The notes under the pieces: generated by a model
What the model was told of the DNA's origin: nothing
Seen by the model: the letters and a program-made list of their open reading frames with translations, nothing else
Databases searched by the model: none
In this document: positions 1 to 6,024 of the stretch, one piece after another
Layout of the letters: every line of letters starts with the position of its first letter
Numbering within the stretch: position 1 is the first letter of the stretch
Program-made: the position numbers and the translations under genes
Assembly: GCA_021789755.1 (NCBI GenBank)
Contig: JAJYJD010000125.1
Coordinates: 1 to 9,553 of the forward strand
DNA: 9,553 bases
Reading direction: 5' to 3'
Source of the DNA: Bacteroidota bacterium
GTDB taxonomy: Bacteria > Bacteroidota > Ignavibacteria > Kryptoniales > JAKASW01

Positions 1-13
1 GGGTTAGACCGCA

Positions 14-475
14 CTACTCATTCCAGCTGACAATCTTGTCGCACCTGAAACATTTCTTGTTGTGCACGGAGATGAGCCCGCCGCATCGCGGGCACCTGTA
101 CTTCTCGACCTGCGCCGCAATGAAGTCCGCCAGGCCGGACGATCTTATTTCCTCTAGGTTGCCTATCATGCTCACGCCGTATTTCTCGCGGTACCGTTTG
201 TCCAGGTGATTTAGTCTTTCGCAGGGATATGAATCGCAATCGCAACAGTAGTCGATTTCACCTTCGGCGAGTTTGAGAGTCTCCTGGCATTTGTGCCTGA
301 GCATAGCACAGTGTTTGCTGGTGGGCCGGCAACCCTCGCAGTAGGTTATTCCTTTTCGAAGCGGGATCTTGTTCAGAAAGGCAAGATAGTGACCGCATAC
401 CGCGCAGTTCATTCCGCACGGCGCAATTAACTCGGGGTGAATAGTGGATACTAACGCTATTGCCACTTGACGCAT
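14..475 (-). CDS. DUF3795 cysteine-rich zinc-binding protein with C-terminal zinc ribbon
   Basis: This is a 153-residue cytoplasmic protein with no signal peptide or membrane segment. The N-terminal half has the DUF3795 pattern: a PELIAPCGMNC motif (C20, C24, C27), then C46/C49, C56, C63, C77/C78/C80 and C85, in a spacing that suggests bound zinc or another metal. The last 30 residues carry a separate CPRCG...CFRC zinc ribbon (C128, C131, C142, C145). No biochemical function is established for DUF3795 that I can name, so none is assigned. The first residues are uncertain. The ATG at 475 has only a GAGG placed too close to act as a good ribosome site, and family members usually begin a few residues before the PELIAPCG motif, near residue 10 here. 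It lies 126 nt downstream of aguA, behind a possible weak terminator, so it may not belong to the aguB-aguA unit. Confidence 0.85.
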   Translation of the reverse strand: MRQVAIALVSTIHPELIAPCGMNCAVCGHYLAFLNKIPLRKGITYCEGCRPTSKHCAMLRHKCQETLKLAEGEIDYCCDCDSYPCERLNHLDKRYREKYGVSMIGNLEEIRSSGLADFIAAQVEKYRCPRCGGLISVHNKKCFRCDKIVSWNE

Positions 476-556
476 GCCTCACCAAAATATTACCCTCTAT
501 CCCGGCAAAAGTCAAACCGGCCCTGAACCTTACGAAAACTTAAGAGAACAACACCT

Positions 557-591
557 CAACAAACTTGCGATATTTCCGCAACCTTCGCAAG
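557..591 (-). terminator. Possible weak rho-independent terminator after aguA
   Basis: Read on the minus strand, CTTGCG (591-586) can pair with CGCAAG (569-564) across a 16-nt loop, and the stem is followed by TTTGTTG. The position, about 10 nt after the aguA stop, suits a terminator. However, the stem is only 6 bp and the T tract is interrupted, so it may be chance or only a weak attenuator. Confidence 0.25.
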
Positions 592-601
592 ATTGCCCCC
601 T

Positions 602-1672
602 TCAGGGCGCCGGCTGGTCGTGAGTAAGGCAGTGAAGCGTGCCGAGTCCCCAAACAAGATCCAGCGCGTGAATTCCAATAACAGGACGGTCGGTAATGAG
701 CTCGGCGATAATTCCCAGCGCGACCCTGTCGTTAGGGTCGTCAAACGTCGGTACGAGGACGGCGGAGTTCGAGATGTAGAAATTCGCGTAGCTCGCGGGG
801 AGCCGCTGCCCTTTGAAGATTACAGGCTGAGGCATCGGAAGGAACGCAACTTCCGGCCTGGCTCCGTCTTCCAACCTGAAATCCTGAAAACGTTCCCTGT
901 TTTCCTGGAGAGGTCTATAGTTGGCGTCGGTCGGGTTCTTTTCCTGAACGAGGAGGAGCGTCTTCCCGTTTACAAACCGGCACAAGTCGTCGACGTGACC
1001 ATGCGTGTCATCGCCCACGATGCCCTTGCCCAGCCAGCGAACGTTCGTGATGCCGAGGTAATCTCTGAACACTTCTTCGTAATCTTCTTTTTGGAATCCC
1101 GCGTTTCGTGTCTGCACATTCTCATCGAGGAGACATTCTTCCGTCGTGAGAAGAGTCCCGTTGCCATTGTAATCAATCGAGCCGCCTTCCAGTACCACAT
1201 GCCTGCCTTTATGTTCAGGAAGGAACGATTTGAACCCGAGCTTCTTCGAAATGAAGCCGGGAAGGCTGCGGTCTTTCTTGTAGTCTGGATATTTTGCCCA
1301 GCCGTTGAATTTGAAATTCACCTGGGCAATTCCATCCTCGTTCTTCACGAATTGAGGACCCGAGTCGCGCGTCCAGCCCCTGTCTGTCTTCAGAGTGAAG
1401 AACTCGACGTTCGAGACATCGACGTTCACGGACTTGAGCACCGCGCGCGTCTGCCTCTCGTGCTCTTTCGACTCCACTACGATTCTGGCCTTCTCGCCTG
1501 CGGAAATTCTTCTGACTATTTCGGCGTACACCCATGGTATCGGCGCGAACCTACCGGGCCAGTCGCTCCTGTTGTGCGGCCAGCCGAGCCAGGTCGCCTC
1601 ATGCCGCTCCCATTCCGCGGGGAGGCGATAGCCAAGCCGGGACGGCGGAATAATCGAGTCCTGTCTAGTCAT
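602..1672 (-). CDS. aguA: Agmatine deiminase (peptidylarginine deiminase family)
   Basis: This 356-residue cytoplasmic enzyme hydrolyses agmatine to N-carbamoylputrescine and ammonia, the first committed step of the agmatine route to putrescine. Family motifs appear in order: LPAEWERHEATWLGWPH (residues 18-33), the substrate-binding WTRDSGP (100-106), LEGGSID (161-167), the DDTHGHVDD segment with the likely catalytic His (H224/H226, D228), and the C-terminal GLGTLHCLT holding the nucleophile C348. The length is normal for AguA. The broader family also contains peptidylarginine deiminases, but the lack of a signal peptide and the neighbouring N-carbamoylputrescine amidase gene favour agmatine. 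The ATG overlaps the TGA of the upstream four-helix-bundle gene as ATGA, and I see no Shine-Dalgarno before it, so translation is probably coupled to that gene. Confidence 0.93.
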   Translation of the reverse strand: MTRQDSIIPPSRLGYRLPAEWERHEATWLGWPHNRSDWPGRFAPIPWVYAEIVRRISAGEKARIVVESKEHERQTRAVLKSVNVDVSNVEFFTLKTDRGWTRDSGPQFVKNEDGIAQVNFKFNGWAKYPDYKKDRSLPGFISKKLGFKSFLPEHKGRHVVLEGGSIDYNGNGTLLTTEECLLDENVQTRNAGFQKEDYEEVFRDYLGITNVRWLGKGIVGDDTHGHVDDLCRFVNGKTLLLVQEKNPTDANYRPLQENRERFQDFRLEDGARPEVAFLPMPQPVIFKGQRLPASYANFYISNSAVLVPTFDDPNDRVALGIIAELITDRPVIGIHALDLVWGLGTLHCLTHDQPAP

Positions 1673-2079
1673 GAAAGAAGTCGAAAAGGGAGATGGGCGG
1701 CATGTTCTTCATTGACAGATGGAAGTGGTCCCCTGCTCCTCTTCAGCTTGATGACAATTGTTGCAATTATCTTCGAGATTTCGTCTGCTTCGTTCAGCAG
1801 TGGCTCCACTTTTCGTCGGTCCAAATTGAAACCATCCCTGAGTAAACACAGCCAGTATTTGGTCTCGTTGTCGGACTTCAATCCTATTTCGTAGAACTTG
1901 ATAAAATCTTTTCTCGAATGCGCTGCCCTTGCCTCAATCAGATTCGCCCCCACCAATGTCGCGGACCTAAGCAGCTGGTCAATCAAACTGGAACGAATAC
2001 TCCTGGATCCAAATGAATCAATAAACTTCACAATCTGTAATGAGAAGTAATATGCCCGTTTCTTAATCTCCTGTCCCAT
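1669..2079 (-). CDS. Four-helix-bundle protein (23S rRNA intervening-sequence / S23 type)
   Basis: This 136-residue protein matches the small four-helix-bundle family first seen in intervening sequences of 23S rRNA and structurally related to the Avd accessory protein of diversity-generating retroelements. The diagnostic stretch is LIDQLLRSATLVGANLIEA (32-50), followed by HSRKDFIKFYEIGLKSDNETKYWLCLL (54-80) and a last helix around 90-113. Residues 114-136 are an unusual basic and polar tail beyond the usual end of the family, which runs about 115-120 residues. The start is well supported: GGAGGGG (2092-2086) sits 6 nt before the ATG. No molecular function is established for free-standing members. 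The gene lies between aguB and aguA, which normally sit side by side, so it looks like an insertion. No reverse transcriptase or variable repeat of a retroelement is visible here. Confidence 0.9.
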   Translation of the reverse strand: MGQEIKKRAYYFSLQIVKFIDSFGSRSIRSSLIDQLLRSATLVGANLIEARAAHSRKDFIKFYEIGLKSDNETKYWLCLLRDGFNLDRRKVEPLLNEADEISKIIATIVIKLKRSRGPLPSVNEEHAAHLPFRLLS

Positions 2080-2085
2080 TCAATG

Positions 2086-2092
2086 CCCCTCC
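2086..2092 (-). promoter_or_regulatory. Ribosome binding site of the four-helix-bundle gene
   Basis: GGAGGGG on the minus strand is spaced 6 nt from the ATG at 2079. It is one of the strongest Shine-Dalgarno sequences in the window. Because aguA downstream has none of its own, this site probably drives translation of both reading frames through the ATGA overlap. Confidence 0.7.
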
Positions 2093-2106
2093 ATGCAAAT
2101 TCAACT

Positions 2107-3057
2107 TCAAATATCTCTTTTTTGACTTTTGAACTTTGACCTTTGACTTTCTTTAGAATACCTTTCCTTGATCCCGTCATATGCGTCGATTCGCCGATCG
2201 CGGAGGAACGGCCAGTTCTGGCGGATATATTCGATTCGCCCGAGGTCAACCTCCGCCATGAGTATTTCCTCTTTGTCGACAGAAGCCTGCGCGAGAAACT
2301 TTCCCTGCGGGTCGACTACGAACGATTGTCCCCAGAACTCTATGCCCGGACTTTTCTCGTCTACTTTCTCCAACCCGACACGGTTCACCGCGGCAACATA
2401 AACTCCGTTCGCTATCGCGTGCCCTCTTTGGACAGTCTGCCAGGATTCAAACTGCGCTTTGCCGTGTTCCGCCTTTTCGTGCGGATGCCAGCCGATAGCC
2501 GTCGGGTAAAACAGTATGCTCGCGCCTTTCAGCGCCGTGAGCCGCGCGGCTTCAGGATACCATTGGTCCCAGCAGATGAGGGTCCCGATATCGCCGTACT
2601 TCGTCCTGAAGGAATTGAAGCCCAGGTCGCCGGGTGTGAAGTAGAACTTTTCGTAGAATGCCGGGTCGTCTGGTATATGCATCTTCCTGTAGACGCCGGC
2701 AATCTCTCCGTTCGCGTCGATGATCGCCGCGGAGTTGTGATAGATTCCCATAGTGCGCTTCTCGAAGAGCGGAACAACCACGGCAACCTTATGCTTCTTC
2801 GCGACTTTTGAGACGGCCAGCGTGGACGGACCAGGTATCGTTTCAGCAAGTTGAAAATTCTTGACGTCCTCGTTCTGGCAGAAATATTTCGACTTGAACA
2901 ATTCGGGGAGACAAATCACTTCCGCACCCTGCTTCGCCGCCCTCTCGATCATCGAGATTGCTTTTTTAAGATTAGCGTTCAAATCTGCGCCTAACGCCAT
3001 CTGTATCAGGCCAATCGTGAATTTGCCGGGGATATCCGCGGTAGACTCGCTTTTCAT
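2107..3057 (-). CDS. aguB: N-carbamoylputrescine amidase (nitrilase superfamily)
   Basis: This carbon-nitrogen hydrolase converts N-carbamoylputrescine to putrescine, CO2 and ammonia, following AguA in the pathway. The nitrilase Glu-Lys-Cys triad is intact. Numbering from the ATG at 3075, these are E58 in CLPELF, K131 in YRKMHIPDDP and C168 in LICWDQWYPEAAR. The stretch HIPDDPAFYEKFYFTPGD and the end NWPFLRDRRIDAYDGIKERY are typical of N-carbamoylputrescine amidases rather than other nitrilases. I chose the ATG at 3057 because GGAG (3069-3066) precedes it by 8 nt, giving 316 residues. The ATG at 3075 is in frame and adds six residues but has no ribosome site. The last 16 residues (SKESQRSKFKSQKRDI) are encoded by the heptamer repeat next to the four-helix-bundle gene and appear to be an acquired tail. 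It is probably co-transcribed with the two genes after it. Confidence 0.93.
   Translation of the reverse strand: MKSESTADIPGKFTIGLIQMALGADLNANLKKAISMIERAAKQGAEVICLPELFKSKYFCQNEDVKNFQLAETIPGPSTLAVSKVAKKHKVAVVVPLFEKRTMGIYHNSAAIIDANGEIAGVYRKMHIPDDPAFYEKFYFTPGDLGFNSFRTKYGDIGTLICWDQWYPEAARLTALKGASILFYPTAIGWHPHEKAEHGKAQFESWQTVQRGHAIANGVYVAAVNRVGLEKVDEKSPGIEFWGQSFVVDPQGKFLAQASVDKEEILMAEVDLGRIEYIRQNWPFLRDRRIDAYDGIKERYSKESQRSKFKSQKRDI
2120..2147 (-). repeat. Four-unit heptamer tandem repeat, consensus KTCAAAR
   Basis: Read on the minus strand from 2147 down to 2120 the units are GTCAAAG, GTCAAAG, TTCAAAA and GTCAAAA. The array lies within the last codons of aguB and about 40 nt upstream of the four-helix-bundle start. 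I recall similar TTCAAAG-type heptamer runs next to stand-alone four-helix-bundle genes in other genomes. That recollection is not checked here. Confidence 0.7.
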
Positions 3058-3160
3058 TCCAGATGCTCCATTCATTTAAAAGCCGACACCAAGATACAAA
3101 AACTCCCGGAAAGAATTGTACGGTATCGCGCCTGCTCCAATCAGATGGAACAACTGGATA

Positions 3161-3226
3161 CACAGAGACGGGGATCCGCCGGGCAGGAACTCTGCATTGC
3201 TCCCCGCTTCTCTATGGGACTCTGTG
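3161..3226. repeat. Nested imperfect dyads (CACAGAG/CTCTGTG and CGGGGA/TCCCCG) in the carbonic anhydrase-aguB spacer
   Basis: The 225-bp gap from 3058 to 3282 holds no gene. Within it CACAGAG (3161-3167) is complementary to CTCTGTG (3220-3226), and CGGGGA (3169-3174) to TCCCCG (3201-3206), with unequal internal loops. Further CTCTG-like fragments lie between them (near 3190 and 3210), so this may be a decayed CACAGAG-type interspersed repeat rather than a functional RNA fold. It could also affect expression of aguB, since it sits about 100 nt upstream of that gene. There is no T tract that would mark a simple terminator. Confidence 0.45.
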
Positions 3227-3282
3227 CAACATTTTCCTTAGGATGACATTTCATATCCAGGCGCAAACACGGGGGACGAAAT

Positions 3283-3912
3283 TTACACCCTCCTCCTTAT
3301 TGCCTTTGACTCCGCCCGGTTCGTCACCGTTACATCGAGATCTCTCAAAATCCCGTCGCCGACGTCGTATATCCAGCCGTGCACATTGAGTTCTCTGCCC
3401 GCGTCCCATGCGTTCTGCACGAACGTGGTCTGGCAGACATTCCATACCTGTTCCATGACGTTTAATTCGCAGAGAAGGTTATACCTGGCGGACTCGTCGG
3501 GGTGAGCGTCGAGAACTATCTGGTGGCGCGTGTAAATATCCCTCACGTACTGTATCCAGTTGTCCATCAGGCCGTGTTTCTCCTTCCCCATAGCCGCCTT
3601 TACGCCTCCACAGCCGTAATGGCCGCATACGATAATGTGCTTCACCTTCAGGACTTCCACCGCGAACTGAATGACTGAGAGGCAATTGAGGTCCGAGTGA
3701 ACGACAAGGTTAGCGATATTCCTGTGGACGAAAATTTCACCCGGAGCCAGATCGACGATTTCGGTTGCAGGCACGCGGCTGTCTGAACATCCTATCCACA
3801 AGTACTGTGGAGCCTGCTGGTTTGCCAGGCGCGTGAAGAAATCAGGGTCGTTCTCCTTGATCTTCTCCGCCCATCTTTTGTTTCCTTCGAATAATGGTTT
3901 CAGTGTCCGCAT
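3283..3912 (-). CDS. can: Beta-class carbonic anhydrase
   Basis: This 209-residue cytoplasmic zinc enzyme interconverts CO2 and bicarbonate. All metal and catalytic residues are present: C42 and D44 with R46 in IGCSDSRVP, and H98 and C101 in CGHYGCGG, the same positions as in E. coli Can. The APGEIFVHRNIAN stretch (56-68) and NCLSVIQFAVEVLKVKHIIVCGHYG are further hallmarks. The length is normal, the C-terminal tail (SKAIRRRV) is basic, and there is no signal peptide. The gene begins 15 nt after the stop of the decarboxylase and has only a weak purine-rich ribosome site (GGAAACG), so the two are very probably co-transcribed. A likely role, inferred from context, is to hydrate CO2 released by the decarboxylase and perhaps by AguB. 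It could equally serve general bicarbonate supply. Confidence 0.95.
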   Translation of the reverse strand: MRTLKPLFEGNKRWAEKIKENDPDFFTRLANQQAPQYLWIGCSDSRVPATEIVDLAPGEIFVHRNIANLVVHSDLNCLSVIQFAVEVLKVKHIIVCGHYGCGGVKAAMGKEKHGLMDNWIQYVRDIYTRHQIVLDAHPDESARYNLLCELNVMEQVWNVCQTTFVQNAWDAGRELNVHGWIYDVGDGILRDLDVTVTNRAESKAIRRRV

Positions 3913-3927
3913 CGCATCGTTTCCATT

Positions 3928-5436
3928 TTATGAATTTCTCTTGAATCCGTGTTGCCGCATGACTTCCGTTGCCGCGATATCCAGGATCTTCCACAATCGC
4001 CCGATCCACTTTTTATGTTCCGGCTTCATGAGTACCGATCTCAGGCAGGTTATGGTTTCTGCGTCCTTCTTCATACCGACCGACTCAAGATTGAATAAGG
4101 ACGCCGGCAATTCGACCAGAGCCAGGTGAAGGTTTAGCTTCGCCGCTTTGTCGAAAATCGCACGGGACATCCCGGACGCCCTGGTGACCGCGTCCGAGAC
4201 TGGCGCCCACACGACGATATCAAGCTCCGGAGGAAATGGCGAAATGAATCGCCTGTCAGATAGAATCCTTCCGTATAAGTCAAGCGCGGCTTCTCGACAA
4301 CTCTCCAGCGATCTGGCAAACTCGCCGCCTTTCACCAGGGGAAGGAGTCGCTGTGTAGCCCAGAGTCCGACTGCGGAAGCCCCGGCTCTTGAACATTCGA
4401 GACTTATCTCACCGAGATGAAGCTCCTCGGATGTGAAGTATGTGTAAGGAGAATCGTGTTTGTAGAACCGCGCGACCGTGGGGTCGCGGAATAGCACGCA
4501 GCCGCACGCGTATGGCTGCAGCCCGTGCTTGTGCGGATCTACGACGATGGAATCTGTCTCGCCGATCCTATCGTAAACTTCACGCGTTTCTTTCGTCAGG
4601 TTATCCGCGAGGACGTAATATCCGCCGTACGCGGAGTCGGCGTGAAGCCGGAAGCCGTAATGTTCGCGCAGTTCCAGAAGTTTAGGGAGCGGGTCGATGG
4701 CGCCGATTCCCGTCGTGCCGATCGTCGCGACTACGGTTCCGATCTCGCCCGTGTCCAGCTTCTTCCGCAGAGCAGCAATATCCATTCTCCCCCTCCCGTC
4801 GCAAGGGATCGATTCGTACTTCAGTCCCAGCACGGCGCTTATTCGAGAGTGAGTGTAATGTGCCTGTTCGGAAGCGACCACCTTCCTGCCGGGGTTGAGT
4901 TGTCCCGCGACCCACAGCGCCTCGAGGTTCGCCATCGTACCGCCGCCGGTGAGATGGCCGAGGTGGGTTTCCCAGCCAAACATTCTCGCGATTTCTGCCA
5001 CGGCCTCCTTCTCCATCTTCGAGCTCGCTCGTCCGCCGTCGAGCGCGTGGTTGTTCGGGTTTATCCACATCGAGAGCATGTACGCGACTCTCGCGATCGG
5101 GTGCGGCGGCTTGAGCATCTGGCCGGCATATAAAGGATGAAAGTAGGGGTAGTTGTTCTTCATCCGCTCCGCCACTTCGCCCATTACCTTTTCGAAGCTT
5201 TTCTTGTTCTTGATAGGCAGGGCGGACGACGGCAGGTCAGCAAAGCCTCTCTCGATCTGGTCGAGGGCGGAGCGGAGGATGTCGAGTGAGTCCTTTTCAA
5301 AAACATGAGAGGGTGTATTGCCTTTCCTCGAATTGGCCGATCGAGATGACTTCACAGCACCCGAATGCTTCCGAAGCACCTTCCTGTCCCGCGAAGCGCG
5401 TTTGCCCTTCAAGCTCCCGCTTGGCTGTTTCGCCAC
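3928..5436 (-). CDS. Group II PLP-dependent amino-acid decarboxylase, substrate unknown
   Basis: This pyridoxal-phosphate enzyme of the glutamate/aromatic amino-acid decarboxylase superfamily has about 502 residues from the chosen start. Numbering from the GTG at 5436, the PLP-binding lysine is K303 in VVDPHKHG, the aspartate pairing with the cofactor ring is D267 in LHADSAYGG, and the ring-stacking histidine is probably H193 in EQAHYTHS. Other family segments are HLTGGGTMANLEALW and the NPNNHALDGG region. The substrate cannot be read from sequence; relatives act on tyrosine, aspartate, glutamate or other amino acids. I prefer the GTG because GGAGGT (5446-5441) lies 4 nt before it. The in-frame ATG at 5463 adds nine residues but has no ribosome site. 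The first 40 residues are rich in Lys, Arg and Ser and look disordered. The carbonic anhydrase gene follows after 15 nt, which suits a CO2-releasing enzyme. Confidence 0.85.
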   Translation of the reverse strand: MAKQPSGSLKGKRASRDRKVLRKHSGAVKSSRSANSRKGNTPSHVFEKDSLDILRSALDQIERGFADLPSSALPIKNKKSFEKVMGEVAERMKNNYPYFHPLYAGQMLKPPHPIARVAYMLSMWINPNNHALDGGRASSKMEKEAVAEIARMFGWETHLGHLTGGGTMANLEALWVAGQLNPGRKVVASEQAHYTHSRISAVLGLKYESIPCDGRGRMDIAALRKKLDTGEIGTVVATIGTTGIGAIDPLPKLLELREHYGFRLHADSAYGGYYVLADNLTKETREVYDRIGETDSIVVDPHKHGLQPYACGCVLFRDPTVARFYKHDSPYTYFTSEELHLGEISLECSRAGASAVGLWATQRLLPLVKGGEFARSLESCREAALDLYGRILSDRRFISPFPPELDIVVWAPVSDAVTRASGMSRAIFDKAAKLNLHLALVELPASLFNLESVGMKKDAETITCLRSVLMKPEHKKWIGRLWKILDIAATEVMRQHGFKRNS

Positions 5437-5440
5437 ATCA

Positions 5441-5446
5441 ACCTCC
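5441..5446 (-). promoter_or_regulatory. Ribosome binding site deciding the decarboxylase start
   Basis: GGAGGT on the minus strand precedes the GTG at 5436 by 4 nt. It lies inside the frame if translation is begun at the ATG at 5463, which itself is preceded only by AT-rich sequence. This is the reason for choosing the shorter protein. Confidence 0.55.
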
Positions 5447-5475
5447 AACATTAGTGAAAACATCTTAACGAATTA

Positions 5476-5503
5476 ATTTAAGAATTGCGCAGTGCTCAGC
5501 CAA
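5476..5503 (-). promoter_or_regulatory. Possible sigma70-like promoter for the decarboxylase-carbonic anhydrase pair
   Basis: On the minus strand TTGGCT (5503-5498) and TTAAAT (5481-5476) are separated by 16 nt, resembling -35 and -10 boxes. Transcription would begin near 5468, leaving a leader of about 30 nt before the GTG at 5436. That would put the ATG at 5463 too close to the transcript end to be used well. The match is short and bacteria of this group may use different promoter consensus sequences, so this is only suggestive. Confidence 0.25.
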
Positions 5504-5504
5504 T

Positions 5505-5996
5505 TCAGACCGCTTGAGATGCCCCGGTTGCCTTCTTGACAGCTTCCGCGTCGGGAATCATCTTTCCCGTCATGAGATAATGATTCAACATGACCTCAAG
5601 CATCTTCATGTGTATCTCGAAATGTGGATCCTCGACATATTTCTCATTCTCTCTGTTGAGAGCCGTCGCCGTCTGCTCGATGACGATCTTCGTCGCGTGC
5701 TCTCCATCCGGACTCAGCGTGAAGCTGTATCTCATCACCCTGAATGCCGAGGAGACAACGAATTCGATCAGCTCATTCGGCTCGTATCTGCTCACGGTCC
5801 AGACGTCTTCCACGTCGCCGTGCCGCGTCTTGAAGACGCAGTCGAGCTCGGCAAAACCGGATTTACTGTGGACCATCTCACATCTCCACGTCTCGATCCA
5901 CTCGTATTCCCTGACTGGACACAGCAGCGGGAAGACTCTGTCCGGCGCGGCGGAAACGTGCATGACAAATCGTCCGACATTCCTCGGATAATTCAT
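5505..5996 (-). CDS. SRPBCC (START-like) domain protein
   Basis: This 163-residue cytoplasmic protein has the shape of a single SRPBCC fold, a hydrophobic-cavity domain that binds lipids or other small ligands or acts as a cyclase/aromatase-like enzyme. Features include the opening FVMHVSAAPDRVFPLLCPVREYEWIETW (10-37), alternating beta strands through VWTVSRYEPNELIEFVVSS and RYSFTLSPDG, a strand TKIVIEQTATAL, and a long C-terminal helix with HFEIHMKMLEVMLNHYLMTG (125-144). The ligand is unknown and no catalytic residue can be pointed out. The ATG at 5996 has a modest AGG 5 nt upstream. The gene starts 28 nt after the alpha-glucuronidase stop and ends about 70 nt before the decarboxylase start, so it may be read through from the glucuronidase promoter. 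No functional link to either neighbour is evident. Confidence 0.8.
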   Translation of the reverse strand: MNYPRNVGRFVMHVSAAPDRVFPLLCPVREYEWIETWRCEMVHSKSGFAELDCVFKTRHGDVEDVWTVSRYEPNELIEFVVSSAFRVMRYSFTLSPDGEHATKIVIEQTATALNRENEKYVEDPHFEIHMKMLEVMLNHYLMTGKMIPDAEAVKKATGASQAV

Positions 5997-6024
5997 CTCG
6001 ACCTAAGCCTGCTGTTCTTTTGTT

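Noticed and set aside
602..1672. Peptidylarginine deiminase virulence factor
   Set aside because: The family is shared, but there is no signal peptide and the gene lies in an operon-like group with N-carbamoylputrescine amidase, so agmatine is the likelier substrate.
593..1894. 433-codon open frame on the plus strand
   Set aside because: It is antisense to the aguA gene and part of the four-helix-bundle gene, both of which have clear family motifs. Its translation is rich in Arg and Val and has no recognisable domain.
2120..2147. CRISPR array
   Set aside because: The repeats are four contiguous 7-bp units without spacers, and no cas gene is nearby.
1669..2160. Diversity-generating retroelement
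   Set aside because: The small protein is related in fold to Avd, but no reverse transcriptase, template repeat or variable repeat is present in the window.
2143..2811. 222-codon open frame on the plus strand
   Set aside because: It is the complement of the aguB coding sequence, whose catalytic triad is intact on the other strand.
4525..5133. 202-codon open frame on the plus strand
   Set aside because: It is antisense to the decarboxylase. It arises from codon bias and resembles no protein.
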